Assembly: GCF_029168945.1 (NCBI RefSeq) | Contig: NC_083608.1 | Coordinates: 20,602,136 to 20,666,135 of the forward strand | DNA: 64,000 nucleotides | Source: Cannabis sativa | Lineage: Eukaryota > Streptophyta > Magnoliopsida > Rosales > Cannabaceae | Direction: 5' to 3' | Shown: piece after piece, positions 1 through 11,992 of the stretch | Layout of the letters: every line of letters starts with the position of its first letter | How positions within the stretch are numbered: position 1 is the first letter of the stretch | The notes under the pieces: generated by a model | What the model saw: the letters and a program-made list of their open reading frames with translations, nothing else | What the model was told of the DNA's origin: nothing | Databases searched by the model: none | Position numbers and translations under genes: made by a program

Positions 1-370
1 CAAAATGTACTTTATATTTTTTAAAAAGGTAAAAATAAGATTTTGAGTTCAATTTTCAACAAGTTTAATTTTTAATATAACCAACTTTAAGACAATTTCT
101 AACACGAGCAGTTTTATCATAATATCTTTAAATTAGATTATTATTAAGTTTATTTTGACGAAAAATCAGTTTAGGATCCTATTGTACAATTTTAAAAAAT
201 ACAAAGTCTATTTTATTATTTAATAAAATAGAAGGTTTAATTTATAATTTTTGTAAAATATAAAGTTTAAGATGGTATTTACTCCAAAAAAAATAAAAAT
301 AAAATATAGGTGTACATAGGAGAGCCCTTTCATAATTTGTTTTTGATATGAATTATATTTAATTTTGTAG
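1..370. other. AT-rich non-coding stretch, possibly an intron
   Basis: No reading frame, RNA gene or repeat boundary is recognisable. The stretch is very AT-rich and ends in TTTTGTAG immediately before an open coding segment, so its 3' part could be the last intron of a gene that enters the window from the left. Confidence 0.4.
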
Positions 371-444
371 AAACGAAGCCGAAACGATTTACTTCAGCTG
401 TTCCCACACCTGAAGTGCTTCAAAGTACACAGCTGACATCTTGA
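371..444 (+). CDS. Possible last exon of an upstream gene (partial)
   Basis: A GC-richer island directly after an acceptor-like TTTTGTAG reads through about 24 codons (TKPKRFTSAVPTPEV..., ending QLTS) to a TGA at 442-444. The following bases look like a 3' UTR of normal composition. I do not recognise the family and no upstream exon lies in the window, so this rests on the acceptor, open frame and composition shift. A chance ORF is possible. Transcript evidence would decide. Confidence 0.35.
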
Positions 445-808
445 GGCGTTGGAGTTTATAGATTCTAAGCTTCATTTCATTTCATGCCCATTCTTTTCAT
501 AAAATTGAATAGGAAGATTTTGTATAGTTTTCTTTATTAATTAATGTTGTATTCACTATCCAATGATAAATTTAAGTTTTGAAGTCCATGTCTAAGGTTA
601 TTGATTTGCTAATTCCCGGAAAATAACTGAAGTGATTTCATACTTATCAATGTTTTACTATGGGAAATTTGATTTTATATACTTAAAAAATTAAAAAAAT
701 TTATAATTAAACCAAAAACTTAAACCCTAAAAAAACTATGACTTTTTTTTTTTTTCAAAACTCTAAAAATACCCCCTCACAATTCACCAATTCTCTCTCT
801 GCATCATC

Positions 809-812
<4 letters not shown>

Positions 813-866
<54 letters not shown>
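813..866. repeat. (CT)n microsatellite
   Basis: A pure dinucleotide CT run in the left arm of foldback copy 1, mirrored by the (GA)n run in the right arm. Confidence 0.95.
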
Positions 867-870
<4 letters not shown>

Positions 871-1390
871 ACCTCCGACCTCCATCCTCCGACCTCCGAC
901 CCTAACCACCACCTCCGACCACCCGCACCAACACTCTCGACCCAACCCCACTCTCTCGGATCACCCAAAAGTCGCACCCCCTCAGCCCACTCTCTCTTCC
1001 TCTCTTTGAAATCGCAAAAAAAAAAAAAAAAAAATTTCTCCCGAGTCCGATGGTCGGACCCATCGGACCCCATGGTCCGACCATCGGACCCTAATCTCTC
1101 TTCCTCTCTCTGAAAACGCAAAAATAAATAAATAAATAAATAAAAATAAAATATATAGGTCTGATGGTCGGACTATTGCGTCCAATGGGTCCGACCATCG
1201 GACCTGGGGGAATTTTTTTTTTTTTCCTGCGATTTCAGAGAGAGGAAGAGAGATTGGGGCTGAGGGGATGCGACTTTTGGGTGGTCCGAGAGAGTGGGGC
1301 TGGGTCGAGGGTGTTGCTGCGGGTGGTCGGAGGTGGTGGTGAGGGTCGGAGGTCGGAGGTCGGAGGTGGTAGTGAGGGTGGGCGGTTGGG

Positions 1391-1394
<4 letters not shown>

Positions 1395-1482
<88 letters not shown>
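1395..1482. repeat. (GA)n microsatellite
   Basis: A pure GA run of about 88 bp in the right arm of foldback copy 1. Because it faces the CT run of the other arm, a transcript of the element could pair across it. Confidence 0.95.
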
Positions 1483-1485
<3 letters not shown>

Positions 1486-1632
1486 TGCAGAGAGAGAATG
1501 GGTGAATTGTGAGGGGGTATTTTTGGGGTTTTGAAAAAAAAAATCATAGTTTTTTTAGGGTTTATGTTTTTAGTTTAATAATAAATTTTTTTTAATTTTT
1601 TAAGTATACAAAATCAAAATTCCCTTTACTAT

Positions 1633-3379
1633 TCTCTTATAAATAGTAATGTTATATACACTAAAATTGCACTTTTGTTTACACAATAATTCATATTTAA
1701 CTTTTTGAGATTTTTACATAAAAGTACCTAAAATTGTATTTTTTTTTTATATATTTTTATTTTTTTTAACAAGAATTTTACTTGTATTTTTTTTCTTTAG
1801 AAAACAACGTTATTTTTATGTAGTAGCAACGTGAAAATAATATTGTTTTGAAAAATGAAAAATAATTGTACGCATTTTTGTAAAAAAAAAAAAATAATTA
1901 AAATTTGTAAAAATGGTGAAAAATTATAGATTTGTATTTTTGTAATTTTTTTTGTCTTTTTAGTATTTATAAAAAAAAATCTCTAATTTAATTATAGAGA
2001 ATTAGAACAATATAATGATAGGCTCTTGTTATTCGTGTTGTCGAATGGAGGCCTAATAGACATCGGGTCCATCACTGGGCCTAAGAAGATTCGCCTAGCA
2101 ATTTTCACCAACTGTAAGGGTGAATTTGGACGGCATGTTCGAATTAGATATAGGACTAATTCTATAGTTCACGAGTCAATATTATTTCGCTAGAAAAACC
2201 TTTCAGTATTACACAAGTATTTGTCCACTGTTTATGAACCTTATTTCTTTCCTTAGCTTGTAAGAAATGAATTTTAAGCCATTTACATGAAGGATTATAG
2301 TTATATTTATAGACTTAGGGTTTTTATGTAAATGTGGCCCACTAATAGGATAAATACAAATAATATAGAGACATTTGGGTAATTTAATGAGGCCCAACCT
2401 GTGAGGCTATTATTATCTGCTTACATGAAATTTGTTTGACCACAAGTAGAAAACGTGCATCATTTTTGCATGTAATAAATGAAATTTAATAACTGCTTGA
2501 CAATCACTATATTTCTTTATACATAATGCTTGATTTTTGGAGTTAACCTTAGAAACAAAGGCTTGATATGACAGGATTCGTTATTAAATAGACACTGAAT
2601 TAACCTTGATGTTTGGAAACTAATTTATCACATTTTCAAAAGTATTGCTAGTAGGTATCATATTCTTTCTTCATTGGACTCTTCTTATCGTATGGACAAG
2701 ATGTCTTTTTGGAATTTGGACGGCCCGACTTAACAAATTCAATCCATTATCCTGATTGGCCCTATAAACTAAGTCTTTGGTAAATGAATTTAGGTATTGA
2801 AAGTATATGTGTCCCTCTTTCAGAAACACGAATAACATTTACTCCAAAATTTCTGAAACTCGAGAGTTGTGAAGACTTTTAGTCTTCATTCTAGATGATA
2901 TGAAGACATGTGAAAATTGAAAAAATGTATGGAGCTTTTTAAATTCCAACCCAGTAGTAATGGATGACAATTTCTTACTTTTTGAATATAATTTACACAT
3001 GGCATTGTTCTCTTAGCTCATGAAGATTACTCGCACTAGAAAATACGTAAAGTTTTGAATTTGCAAAACAACAATTAATCAGATCAGTAAATATCGACGC
3101 AAATATTATCATTTGAATTATCTCAATTCCGTACAGATCATTTAATGCTAATATTTCCACTTTCTAAACCCTCAAATGCTGTAGATCACTATTTTTTTTT
3201 TAAATGAAGTAAAAAACCATCTGTTTACAACCCCCTTTACATTGAGCTTGAATTTTCTGAGAGAAAAAAAAACAAAAATTATTTCTAGTGAATATCCAAT
3301 TACTTGGACGAGTGCTTGCATCTTCTTCGAATTCGTTCACGATTAAAACCAGGAGCACCAAAATATTAGAATTGATTAT
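1633..3379. other. Intergenic, no gene seen
   Basis: AT-rich DNA with short open frames only. A less AT-rich patch at about 2,020-2,180 (frames such as VVEWRPNRHRVH) and another at about 2,640-2,800 could be remnants of old transposons or genes, but I recognise no family. Confidence 0.5.
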
Positions 3380-3387
3380 TTTTTATT

Positions 3388-4520
3388 GGGAAATTTGAAT
3401 TTATATCCATCTTTTATACCTAAATTAATTTTTTAAACTAATAATTATAACTATTAAAAAAATATGATCACTTTTCACTAAACCCTAAAATACCCCTCTC
3501 ATTATTCTCAACCATCTCTCTCTTCCTCCTTTCTCTCTCAAAGCAAACCCAAAACCAAACTAAGAAAGCACCACCCAAATCCAACCGAACCACCGGCGTT
3601 CCACCCAAAACGCCGATCGAGCACCACCCACGGTTAACCACTGCACCCACCCACGCTAGACCGCACCCACACTCCGCACCCACGGTATTTTTCATTTTTC
3701 ATGGTATTTTTCATTTTTTTAATTGTTGATTTAGGGTGAAAATGCTTTTTCTTGATAGATTTAGGTTCTGTGATTTTTTGTGTGATTTTTAGAGTGTGAT
3801 TTAGTGTATTTTCATCAAAGAAGATGAAGGCCCGATGGTTGGGCCCGATGGTAGTGGATGATGTGCCAAAACGGTGAAAATTCCATGTGGTCCGATGGGT
3901 CCGATGGTCGGGCCCGATGGTGTGGCCCGATGCCCTTAATTGGGCAAAAATCTGTTCGTGGGTCCGATGGGCCCGATAGTCGGGCCCGATGGTATGGCCC
4001 GATGGTAGGGCCTGATGCCTTTAATTGGGCAAAATCTATTCATGGGTCCGATGCCCGATAGTTGGGCCCGATGCTCTTGATTGGGCAAATTTGTTCGTGG
4101 GTCCGATGGGCCCGATAGTTTTCCTGGTTCGGTGGAGATCGAGATCCCTTCGTGGATCTCCGTGGTGGTCACAACGGGTTCAGTCGGTCAAGAATGGGCG
4201 GGGGCGGTCAAGAGTGGGTGGGTGCGGTCTAGCGTCGGTGGGTGGGTGCGGTCTAGCGTCGGTGGGTGCGGTGGTTAACCGTGGGTGGTGCTCAATCGGC
4301 GTTTTGGGTGGAACGCCATGGTTCGGTTGGATTTGGGTGGTGCTTTAGTTTTGTTTTGGGTTTGCTTTAAGAGAGAAAGGAGGAAGAGAGAGATGGTTGA
4401 GAATAATGAGAGGGATATTTTAGGATTTATGGAAAAGTGATCATATTTTTTCAATAGTTATAATTATAAGTTTAAAAAATTAATTTAAGTATAAAAGATG
4501 GATATAAATTCAAATTTCCC
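3388..4520. mobile_element. Foldback element, copy 2 (8-bp TSD)
   Basis: Same family as the element at 662. It begins GGGAAATTTGAATTTATATC and ends with the exact inverse. The 8-bp TTTTTATT flanks it at 3,380-3,387 and 4,521-4,528. The outer arms (about 3,470-3,690 and 4,230-4,430) are inverted copies of a GC-rich block (CACCACCCAAATCCAACC and its complement). The centre is a set of tandem units rich in TCCGATGGGCCCGAT and TTGGGCAAA. No transposase gene is present. The open frames inside the arms are mirror images of each other and are not convincing genes. Confidence 0.85.
3927..4125. repeat. Tandem GGGTCCGATGGGCCCGAT-type repeat
   Basis: Three imperfect units of about 60-90 bp at the centre of foldback copy 2. 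Each contains TTGGGCAAA, then TTCRTGGGTCCGATG, then CCCGATAGT and GGGCCCGATG. Unit length varies, suggesting slippage or unequal exchange in the loop region. Confidence 0.75.
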
Positions 4521-4528
4521 TTTTTATT

Positions 4529-5280
4529 TTCCATTTTTTTCATTATGCTACTTTTTCTCTTTGCTCACCAAAATCCAAATTCTAAACCCTTCGTATTAGT
4601 AATTCATCCTCCTTCAAGGAACAAATTAGTGCACATTACATCTATTATGTATAATGAGAGCACAGAGGTCAAAAGTACACGAAAGAACGATGTTTCCTCA
4701 CGTGAAAGCCAAAATTTATTTCTCACCTCATTATTATACAAAACCAACCAAACGCCCAAATATTGCCACATCTGAATTGCCCATCATAATTCCCTCTGCC
4801 CCAAGGTACTCTTTTTCCAACATTAAAAAAATTGATAAATATGCCACGCCTAATAAATATATATTCTTAATAGCCACTACATTTCGGCTTAAATAGGAGA
4901 AAATACCAACTAGTAGTCTCTTCCCTAATAAAAATGAGGATGAAAAAAAAATAAAATATTATTTCTCTTCTCCAGTTTCCTCATGCAAAGAAAACAAAAA
5001 TAATTAAAAAAAAAATGAACACTGCAAAATCCTAGGAAACATGGAGACCCCGATATGAAAAAGAACGTACAATATGCAATTGACAAAAGGCCAGTTGCCT
5101 TTGGGAAAGGAAGATATGAGAGTACACAGGATGACGATTGATGATGATTATAACTAGGTTATATTGAATGGCTTGGCAGCTATATAAGAAATTTTCTATT
5201 GGAAGGAAAAAAAAGATGAGCAATTGAAAAAGGCATAATCATAATTTTTCTATGGAACAAAGGTGTGGCATCATAATACA
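4529..5280. other. Intergenic / downstream of the CCR4-like gene
   Basis: AT-rich sequence with two short overlapping open frames (about 4,545-4,900) that match nothing I recognise. The right part lies downstream of the CCR4-like gene and may contain its polyadenylation region. Confidence 0.5.
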
Positions 5281-5669
5281 AAGCAGATCATAGCAACCAA
5301 GGATCCCACACAAGGAGAGACCTGGAAAAGAACATGAAGCATGATCTACCATTCTTACAATAACTTATCTTTAATCCAATGGCTTCTCTCGGCCACTTTT
5401 TCCTTGGATCGATGGATAGAAGGATGTCTCCCGAACTTCGCCTGCAAACCATTGAGATTCACAAATTAACAAAACCATTCATTCTTACTCGGCGTTATCA
5501 GCGCAGAAACATACACTGTTTAAGTCTCTACTTCTCGAATGGATGAGATTTGGAGAGAAGAAAATGCTAACGTAAAAACTTGTGGAAACAATTGAAAACG
5601 TTAAAACACACCTAGAATTTTTCATTTCAAATGAGAAGGAAAAAGAGACTAAATACCAATCTGAATGTG
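5281..5669 (-). other. Probable 3' UTR of the CCR4-like gene, with an intron
   Basis: Just after the TGA, the minus strand reads ACACATTCAGATTG followed by a donor-like GTATTTAG. Near 5,442 it shows an acceptor-like TTTGCAG followed by non-repetitive sequence. This suggests a 3' UTR intron between about 5,655 and 5,442. The polyadenylation site was not located. Confidence 0.45.
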
Positions 5670-8600
5670 TCAACGTCTAGGTCTAGATTTGCAGCGAAAC
5701 TCAGCTAGGAGTGCTATATGATCAGAGGACCACTCTGGGGAAGGAAGAGCTGTGTCTTTCCTCAAGCTTTCCTCATCCAAGAGCTCCAATAAGGACTCCA
5801 CTGTTAAAGAGTCCGCTGAAACAATGGAACAGATCATGAGATAAATAAATGGGTTTTACAGAAATAAAAACATCATAGGAAAAAACAAACTGGTATTACA
5901 AGAATTTACCTGTGTAAAATATGTAATCTAGGGTGCCAATAAAATCTCTAGTACAATTTGTAAATAAAGGTTCGTTTGTTGAAGGATCCAGTCTTCTCCT
6001 CTGCTGATCCAAACTGATACCAACGCCTGGTCTCGCAAATGATGAGTAAGCGCTCACCTGTTGCACTACTCGAGTGAGAAATAGCTCAACTTGTAGATGG
6101 CTAAAGAAGCAATGCACTATGAACAATTTCTTACCAGCGGTAGCTGATGTAACAGTTTGGTGTGCGGGCGCAATATATTAAGAGGATCAACTGCTAAATC
6201 TGGATGCAAAGGTTCTACCTTTCCCATAGCAAGAAGCGAATGAGGAGCACTGTAACAGAATTAATCAGCACCTCTAAGCAAGCAAAGAACTTGATAACAA
6301 ATTCTGGACACGAGAATAAAAGTGAACAAACCTTCCAGGGGTCGAATTGAAATCTCCACAAACCAACATCGGAATATCTGCACTAGCAGCAATTTTCTCC
6401 AATCCTTTTAAAAGCGTATGAACCTAACATGAAAATAAATGAAACCATTAATTGATGTTTCAAAGAGATGACAAACTAGACCATCACATATAGAAAGCAA
6501 AAGTAAAAGATTAACTACCTGCCAGAGCTTGACATCTTTTAGATCATGGTGGACATTAACATGTGTATTTGCCTGTAAAGTAATTCATGACAAAATATAT
6601 ATAATATTCAGAAATGTTGTAGAAATTTTTTGCATATGAAGTTGGTAAGAATATGATCTAATTCAAAATACTCAATTACTCATAATTACAAACTCCGGTA
6701 TTATTTATTTGGTGTACAATTTGGAAGGAGTAACAACATAAAGACAAGAAAATACATAATCAAGGAGAAGGAGAAATATTTGTATTAAAACCCATATATA
6801 GTACAAAACACAGCAATCACCTTCCTCTCTAACAAGTTGCCCTTGATACCCAAACAAACACTCATTAATCACAAGAAAGCACCTTTCTGGTGCCTAAAGC
6901 TCCAAAACCCCAAACAAATGAGATACTCTGGAAATAGTTTTAACGCTATCAAATAATTCTAATAAACATCACCTAATTGAGCAGGAAGGAAAATTTGCAA
7001 GTAAAAATTATTACAAAGCATATATCTGACAAACTTCAAAATTTAACAAAAAAATTGAGTTTATAATTGAAAAAAAAAAAAAACAACATAAACAAGTGAA
7101 ATGCGTCACAAACCTTCAAAAGTTCCCAAAAATAAGTTAAAATTATTGACATCTGCTAATAAAACAGTAAAGAAAAAGCAAAAGTGGTCCATTACCACAC
7201 AAAGCAGTTGTCGTTTCCCTGGATTTTCAGCTCCTCCCTGATTACTAAACTTTGCTTCAAGAACCACTATGAGTGCAACATTATCCTGTAAAAGGACCAC
7301 CAGTTTAGCAAACTATATTACAGGTATTGGCACTCATAGTTATAACTATAATTTCCTTCAACCTACTTTAACTAATCGACTTAATGCACTTTTCTTTTGT
7401 GCGCTTGGAATCATAGCATCGGTCAAGGACTGTGCAGCCTTGTTAAATTCAACCTGCAAACAAGGACAATTTAAATTAGACAATAATAAAAGAATAAATA
7501 CTACAATACTTATACTATGCAAGCACAGCTTTTATTCTCCCCCCAAAACCTCATATTTTTTGACGTGTGAAAATCTATCTCTGCGGAAAAAAGTTGCACA
7601 TCCATCAATTGTCTGTGGATTTCCGTTGTAGACCTAAAACCAACAAAAGCACAATAAATATGTAGCAACAAAAATTTAAAAATTGGACATTATACCATAA
7701 CACATTAGAAGCCTGAAGCAACCTCATTCGTCTTTCTCTTATATAAAGCTTGATAGCCATGTTTGTCCAGCTCAGGAGAGAAAAATTCATCAAAATGATC
7801 ATTTTGAACCTGAGAGAAGCCAAGCAAACTACAGCAATTAAGAGAAGGATAATCCTATGTGCATTAATAGTTCAGATCAGAAAATTACCCAAGAGAGGAA
7901 GGAAAAAAAAAAAAAAAGAGCCCCGCAACCAAATAAAATAACAGGTGTAAACATCACAAGATGTTCAGTCAATAGTCAGCAGCCCAATAACACAAACCAA
8001 GAAGTAAATTGCATACCTCCTGAAGACAAACAATATCTGCACGGTAGCCAACTATTTCCCTCAACAGATTCTGTCTGCGATATGGCCAAGAAAGAGCCCA
8101 TGAAGGACAGTAGCTGTATATGTCACTAGTGGCGTATACATCAGACAAAATATTGTATGAAAGAACAGTAAATGTTCCCGAAGATGACATGCGTCCATCC
8201 ACCTCTAGCCCCATCACATCAGCTCCACATACAGGAACCAAGCGACGTGGACTAGGTGATGGCGCTGGAATGACACGGTTAGTTAATATAGTGTTAACAT
8301 GTCCAACAGGTACTTTCGTTTCTGCATCCACCACGACACACTCAAACTTAAGAACATGCCCAATGTCATCAGCTGTTGGTGTGTATGTTTTCGAGCGCCC
8401 AACTTCAAACCATGTTTCACCACCATTCCTTGTGACAGCAGCCGGGTATAGAGGTGCTGATCCATTTGTCAAGCTTGGGGTTGATGCAGAACTAGATAAG
8501 CCGGTGTTGAGACTTCCAGATGATGAGCTATTGAAGCGACCAAACAACTCTTCCTCCTCATTCCCATTTTCATTCACTGCACTTGCCGCACGGTCATGAA

Positions 8601-9641
8601 GAACACGATGATGCTGCCACGCATCTGAAAAACACTTGGGAGAGCAATGGTAACTCTTGGCAACAGGAATTTTTGCCTTGACACAACCAAGACACTGCAG
8701 TGTGGCTTGTTCGGATGGATGTATACTACATAAGGCAACCTTTTTATCACTTTGTATACGATACCTACAAAGTGAAATAGGCAATGAACAATATGTATCA
8801 AATCAAACATTCAAATCCAAAGGAGAATTGGACATTAAAAACAACTATGACAGATTTTTTTGTCATTGAAATTAAGCACAAAATATGTTCTTTAATCCAT
8901 GACTAACATTGAATTTTCAAGTTAAGCTTTAAGCCTATAAAACTTGGAAATCAATCTATTACCCCTAAGTGGATGTTTTGTTCACAAAAATAGAGTCAAA
9001 CCGAATTCCCATAGTGCTAGTACAACAATTCACAGTGCTGCAGCCTGCAGCAACATGATTGTCACCCACAACCATCAGCTCCAATTACCGTAACATTAAT
9101 TCCTAGGTCTCATTGACTAATTAACGTAGCAGTCAAGTTCCCAAATAGCATGAAATGTTTCAGTAGAGTAAATCCACCTTCTAACCAATAATAACTGTTA
9201 CTGATAACAAGATAATGATTAGACAAACTAAAAAAAATAAGAAACAGCAAACATAGAGCTCTAGAATGCAAAACGATGAAAGCATAAGTCACAACGAAAG
9301 ACTTCCCAATAAAAAAAAAAATCAATACAACAGAGACATTTCTCAACCAAAACCAATACAAAGTTCAGGTTTTGACAGAAACCCGTGTATTAAAACACGA
9401 TATCCGAACCTTAATAACCCAACCCATTAACCTTGAGCTCAAAAAACTGAAATTTAAATCAATAAATCACCTAGTATACTCACCATTTGTATCTCAGGAA
9501 ATGACCATCCAGCGGGGCGGACTCGGGCACATCATCGGTGGTGACGGTCTTGTCCGGGCGGCGAAGGAGCACGTAGGGCGTGAGCTCGCAGCCTACAATG
9601 GGAATATCAGAAGGAAGGTGCACACGCAGCACGCTCAGCAT
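5670..9641 (-). CDS. CCR4: CCR4-type poly(A) exoribonuclease (deadenylase), 11 coding exons
   Basis: Coding exons on the minus strand: 9641-9484, 8764-8017, 7809-7723, 7633-7550, 7453-7367, 7285-7196, 6572-6519, 6423-6332, 6249-6135, 6057-5910, 5815-5670. All junctions are GT-AG and the sum is 1,809 nt, giving 602 residues, the length I recall for Arabidopsis CCR4a. The N-terminus (MLSVLRVHLPSDIPIVGCEL) and a Cys-rich segment (C65, C77, C80, C93, C97) match plant CCR4a/b. The EEP nuclease domain follows: SYNILSD, E302 in CLQEV, D460/N462 in GDFNSTPG, a LDYIFY motif, and D586-H587 in WSSDH. These are the metal-binding and catalytic residues of the family. Plant members lack the yeast LRR region. 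The product should shorten mRNA poly(A) tails as part of CCR4-NOT in cytoplasm or P-bodies. No stop or frameshift was found. Confidence 0.93.
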
Positions 9642-10150
9642 GCTTTTTCTTTTATTCACTCTTGGGAGCTATTATAATCGTCACAACAATGGTAAGAACC
9701 TATCAAACCCAATCCAACACCAAAATCCAGTAGGCAGATACCTGGCGGATCCGCCATTTAGTTATCCCTGATACCCGCCAGCCTTGCTCGTTAACCAAAT
9801 AGCAAGAGAAAAAAGAGGGGGAAAAAAAAACCCTAGAAATCAAAATTCCCAAAAACCAAAACCTCCACGGATCGAGGGCTTAACACAAATAGACAGAGAG
9901 AGAGATTCCAAGACTATGTAAAACGAAAAATCGAGTCAGACCTAGAGAAAGAACGAAAAAAAAGCAGACACGATAGAGAGAAAGAGATGTAGAAAGAGAA
10001 AAAGCAGTACGCTTGTCCTGATTTAGGTGGATCTATTGGATAAAAGATCGAAAATTGTAGAGAGAGAAAGGTAGGGCTGGAAAAGAGAGAGAAAGAGAAG
10101 GATCGATAATTAGGGTTTTACAGAGGAAGTGATGAGAGCAGTCGTCGACC
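9642..10150 (-). promoter_or_regulatory. 5' leader of the CCR4-like gene with an upstream ORF
   Basis: The leader is CT-rich on the minus strand (GAGAGA-rich on plus), typical of a plant 5' UTR, and the GC-richer block ends near 10,150, a plausible start-site region. An upstream ATG at 9,757 (ATGGCGGATCCGCC) opens a 33-codon ORF ending TGA at 9,656-9,658, 14 nt before the main ATG. A donor-like CAG|GTATCTG inside this uORF could instead mark a 5' UTR intron. The main start at 9,641 was chosen because its N-terminus matches the family. Confidence 0.5.
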
Positions 10151-11044
10151 CTGCTCCGTTCCTATACCGCTATACAAGGAACCATTTTTCTTTCTTTTCT
10201 TTAATTTTTTTTTTTTTTCTATTTCTTTTAGAGAGAGAAAGAAGATGAGAGAGAAAAATAGGCCAAGTGCTTTATAGTTTATACAATATACGTCTTCGGT
10301 ATTTTATCCTCTTTTAATTATTATTATTATTTATTTATTTTTGGTTTGTGCCTAAGTATATTTTTCTTTCTGCTATGCTGCATTTTGTTTGGTTTTTTTA
10401 ATGGAGTGAACAATAATAATAAATAATAGTTAATTAGAATAAATAAAAACTAAATATGTAGATACAAACCGCCCAAAACCCAATAATGAATTATACAAAT
10501 TATTGATACAGATTTTTTTAGATAATTTTCTTCTTTTTTTTTGTATTTTTATTTATTTCTCAATCATTTCTATTTTGAATAGTGTACTGGTATTTTTGGT
10601 TTATCGAGTGTATTTTCATGTCATTATATCGAAAGAAAAAACATTTTGGAGAAAACAAAATGGAAAGAAAATATAATAAACATGATTTGTAGCTATATTA
10701 AAAAAGTAAACAATTCGATTTTTTAGTTGTTAGAGGACGGATAATAGAATAGAAGAATGTAGATGAGTTTTAGTTTTTCTTTTCCTTTTAAAATTATATT
10801 GCATCTAATTTTAATCATTTTTATTTTATATAAAGTATATATTTTTAATTTGTTTTAATTTTTTTTATTTTTTTATTATATTTTTAAAAAATATACTTAT
10901 AAAATAAAATATTAAGACAAACTAACTATTAATATTAATATAAAATAATGTAAAAAAAAATATTAAAAGTAAATTTTAAAAACTAATTTAAATTAATTAT
11001 TGTTTAATATTAAGGTGAACCTTGCAAATAAATTCCATAATAAT
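10151..11044. other. AT-rich intergenic sequence
   Basis: Low-complexity A/T-rich sequence between the CCR4-like gene and the copia element. No ORF, RNA gene or repeat boundary is recognisable. It ends with the left target duplication ATGTG (11,045-11,049). Confidence 0.6.
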
Positions 11045-11049
11045 ATGTG

Positions 11050-11292
11050 TGTTATAAATATTAATAATTATGTGGATGTCCAAATTTTTTATTTATTACC
11101 ATGAATTGTAATCAACATTCCTCTTTTCCTTAGTTTCCCTTTTTCTTAGTTTCTTAATATCCCACTCTTGTATTTGTATAAATAGGGGTTCACCCCATTG
11201 GAATAAACAACTCAGAAATTCTCATTCACTTTCTCTTTCTCTCTTCATCTTCTTCTTCTTTCCTCTCATCTACTTTATATTATTTTATAACA
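11050..11292 (+). repeat. 5' LTR of the copia element
   Basis: 243 bp, TG...CA ends. A TATA-like GTATAAATAGGGG is at about 11,175-11,190, followed by a CT-rich transcribed leader, as expected for an LTR promoter. Confidence 0.9.
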
Positions 11293-11992
11293 CGTTATCA
11301 GCACGAGTCTCTGCCCAAGCTTCAAGCATGAGTCTCTGCCTAAGACCCAATGTAAGTATTTTGTTAAAGTTCTTGAATTGTTTCAAAGTCACGATACACT
11401 AAATATATATTTATATATATACTCATCTGACTGAAACAATTTCAAGAATCATTTGGTTTCTTTTTTCTTTTTATCTATATATCTATATATTATATGTATG
11501 TATATGTTTTTATATATTTATTATTAATTTCATATATATATATTATGTTCTTATCATTCATAATATTTATAATATATGTGTGCCTATGATATGATAGAGA
11601 AAATTTATATAAATTATACATATATCCAAAAGATTATATTATTTTATAACACGTTATCAGCACGAGTCTCTGCCCAAGCTTCAAGCATGAGTCTCTGCCT
11701 AAGACCCAATGTAAGTATTTTGTTAAAGTTCTTGAATTGTTTCAAAGTCACGATACACTAAATATATATTTATATATATACTCATCTGACTGAAACAATT
11801 TCAAGAGTCATTTGGTTTCTTTTTTCTTTTTATCTATATATCTATATATTATATGTATGTATATGTTTTTATATATTTATTATTAATTTCATATATATAT
11901 ATTATGTTCTTATCATTCATAATATTTATAATATATGTGTGCCTATGATATGATAGAGAAAATCTATATAAATTATACATATATCCAAAAGA
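11275..11992 (+). repeat. Two tandem copies of a 359-bp unit
   Basis: 11,275-11,633 and 11,634-11,992 are near-identical (only a few substitutions). The unit starts in the last bases of the 5' LTR and includes the primer-site region (CACGTTATCAGCACGAG), so this region is present twice. It was probably made by strand slippage during reverse transcription or by unequal exchange. Confidence 0.9.

Larger units (their letters stand above)
662..1624. mobile_element. Foldback element, copy 1 (8-bp TSD)
   Basis: The element is a near full-length inverted repeat. It begins GGGAAATTTGATTTTATA and ends with the reverse complement of GGGAATTTTGATTTTGTA. The 8-bp TTTACTAT flanks it at 654-661 and 1625-1632. 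The arms mirror each other internally: (CT)n on the left and (GA)n on the right, then a Ser/Leu-like pyrimidine block, a poly-A/poly-T tract, and a centre made of GGTCCGA-loop-TCGGACC units. It has no transposase. An 8-bp TSD is typical of hAT elements, so it may be mobilised by a hAT transposase, but the TIR is not one I can assign. Copies 2 and 3 are at 3,388 and 17,855. Confidence 0.85.

Noticed and set aside
810..1547. Arg-Glu and Ser-Leu repeat reading frames over the GA/CT tracts
   Set aside because: They arise from dinucleotide repeats inside the foldback arms, occur on both strands and in several frames, and show no other coding signal.
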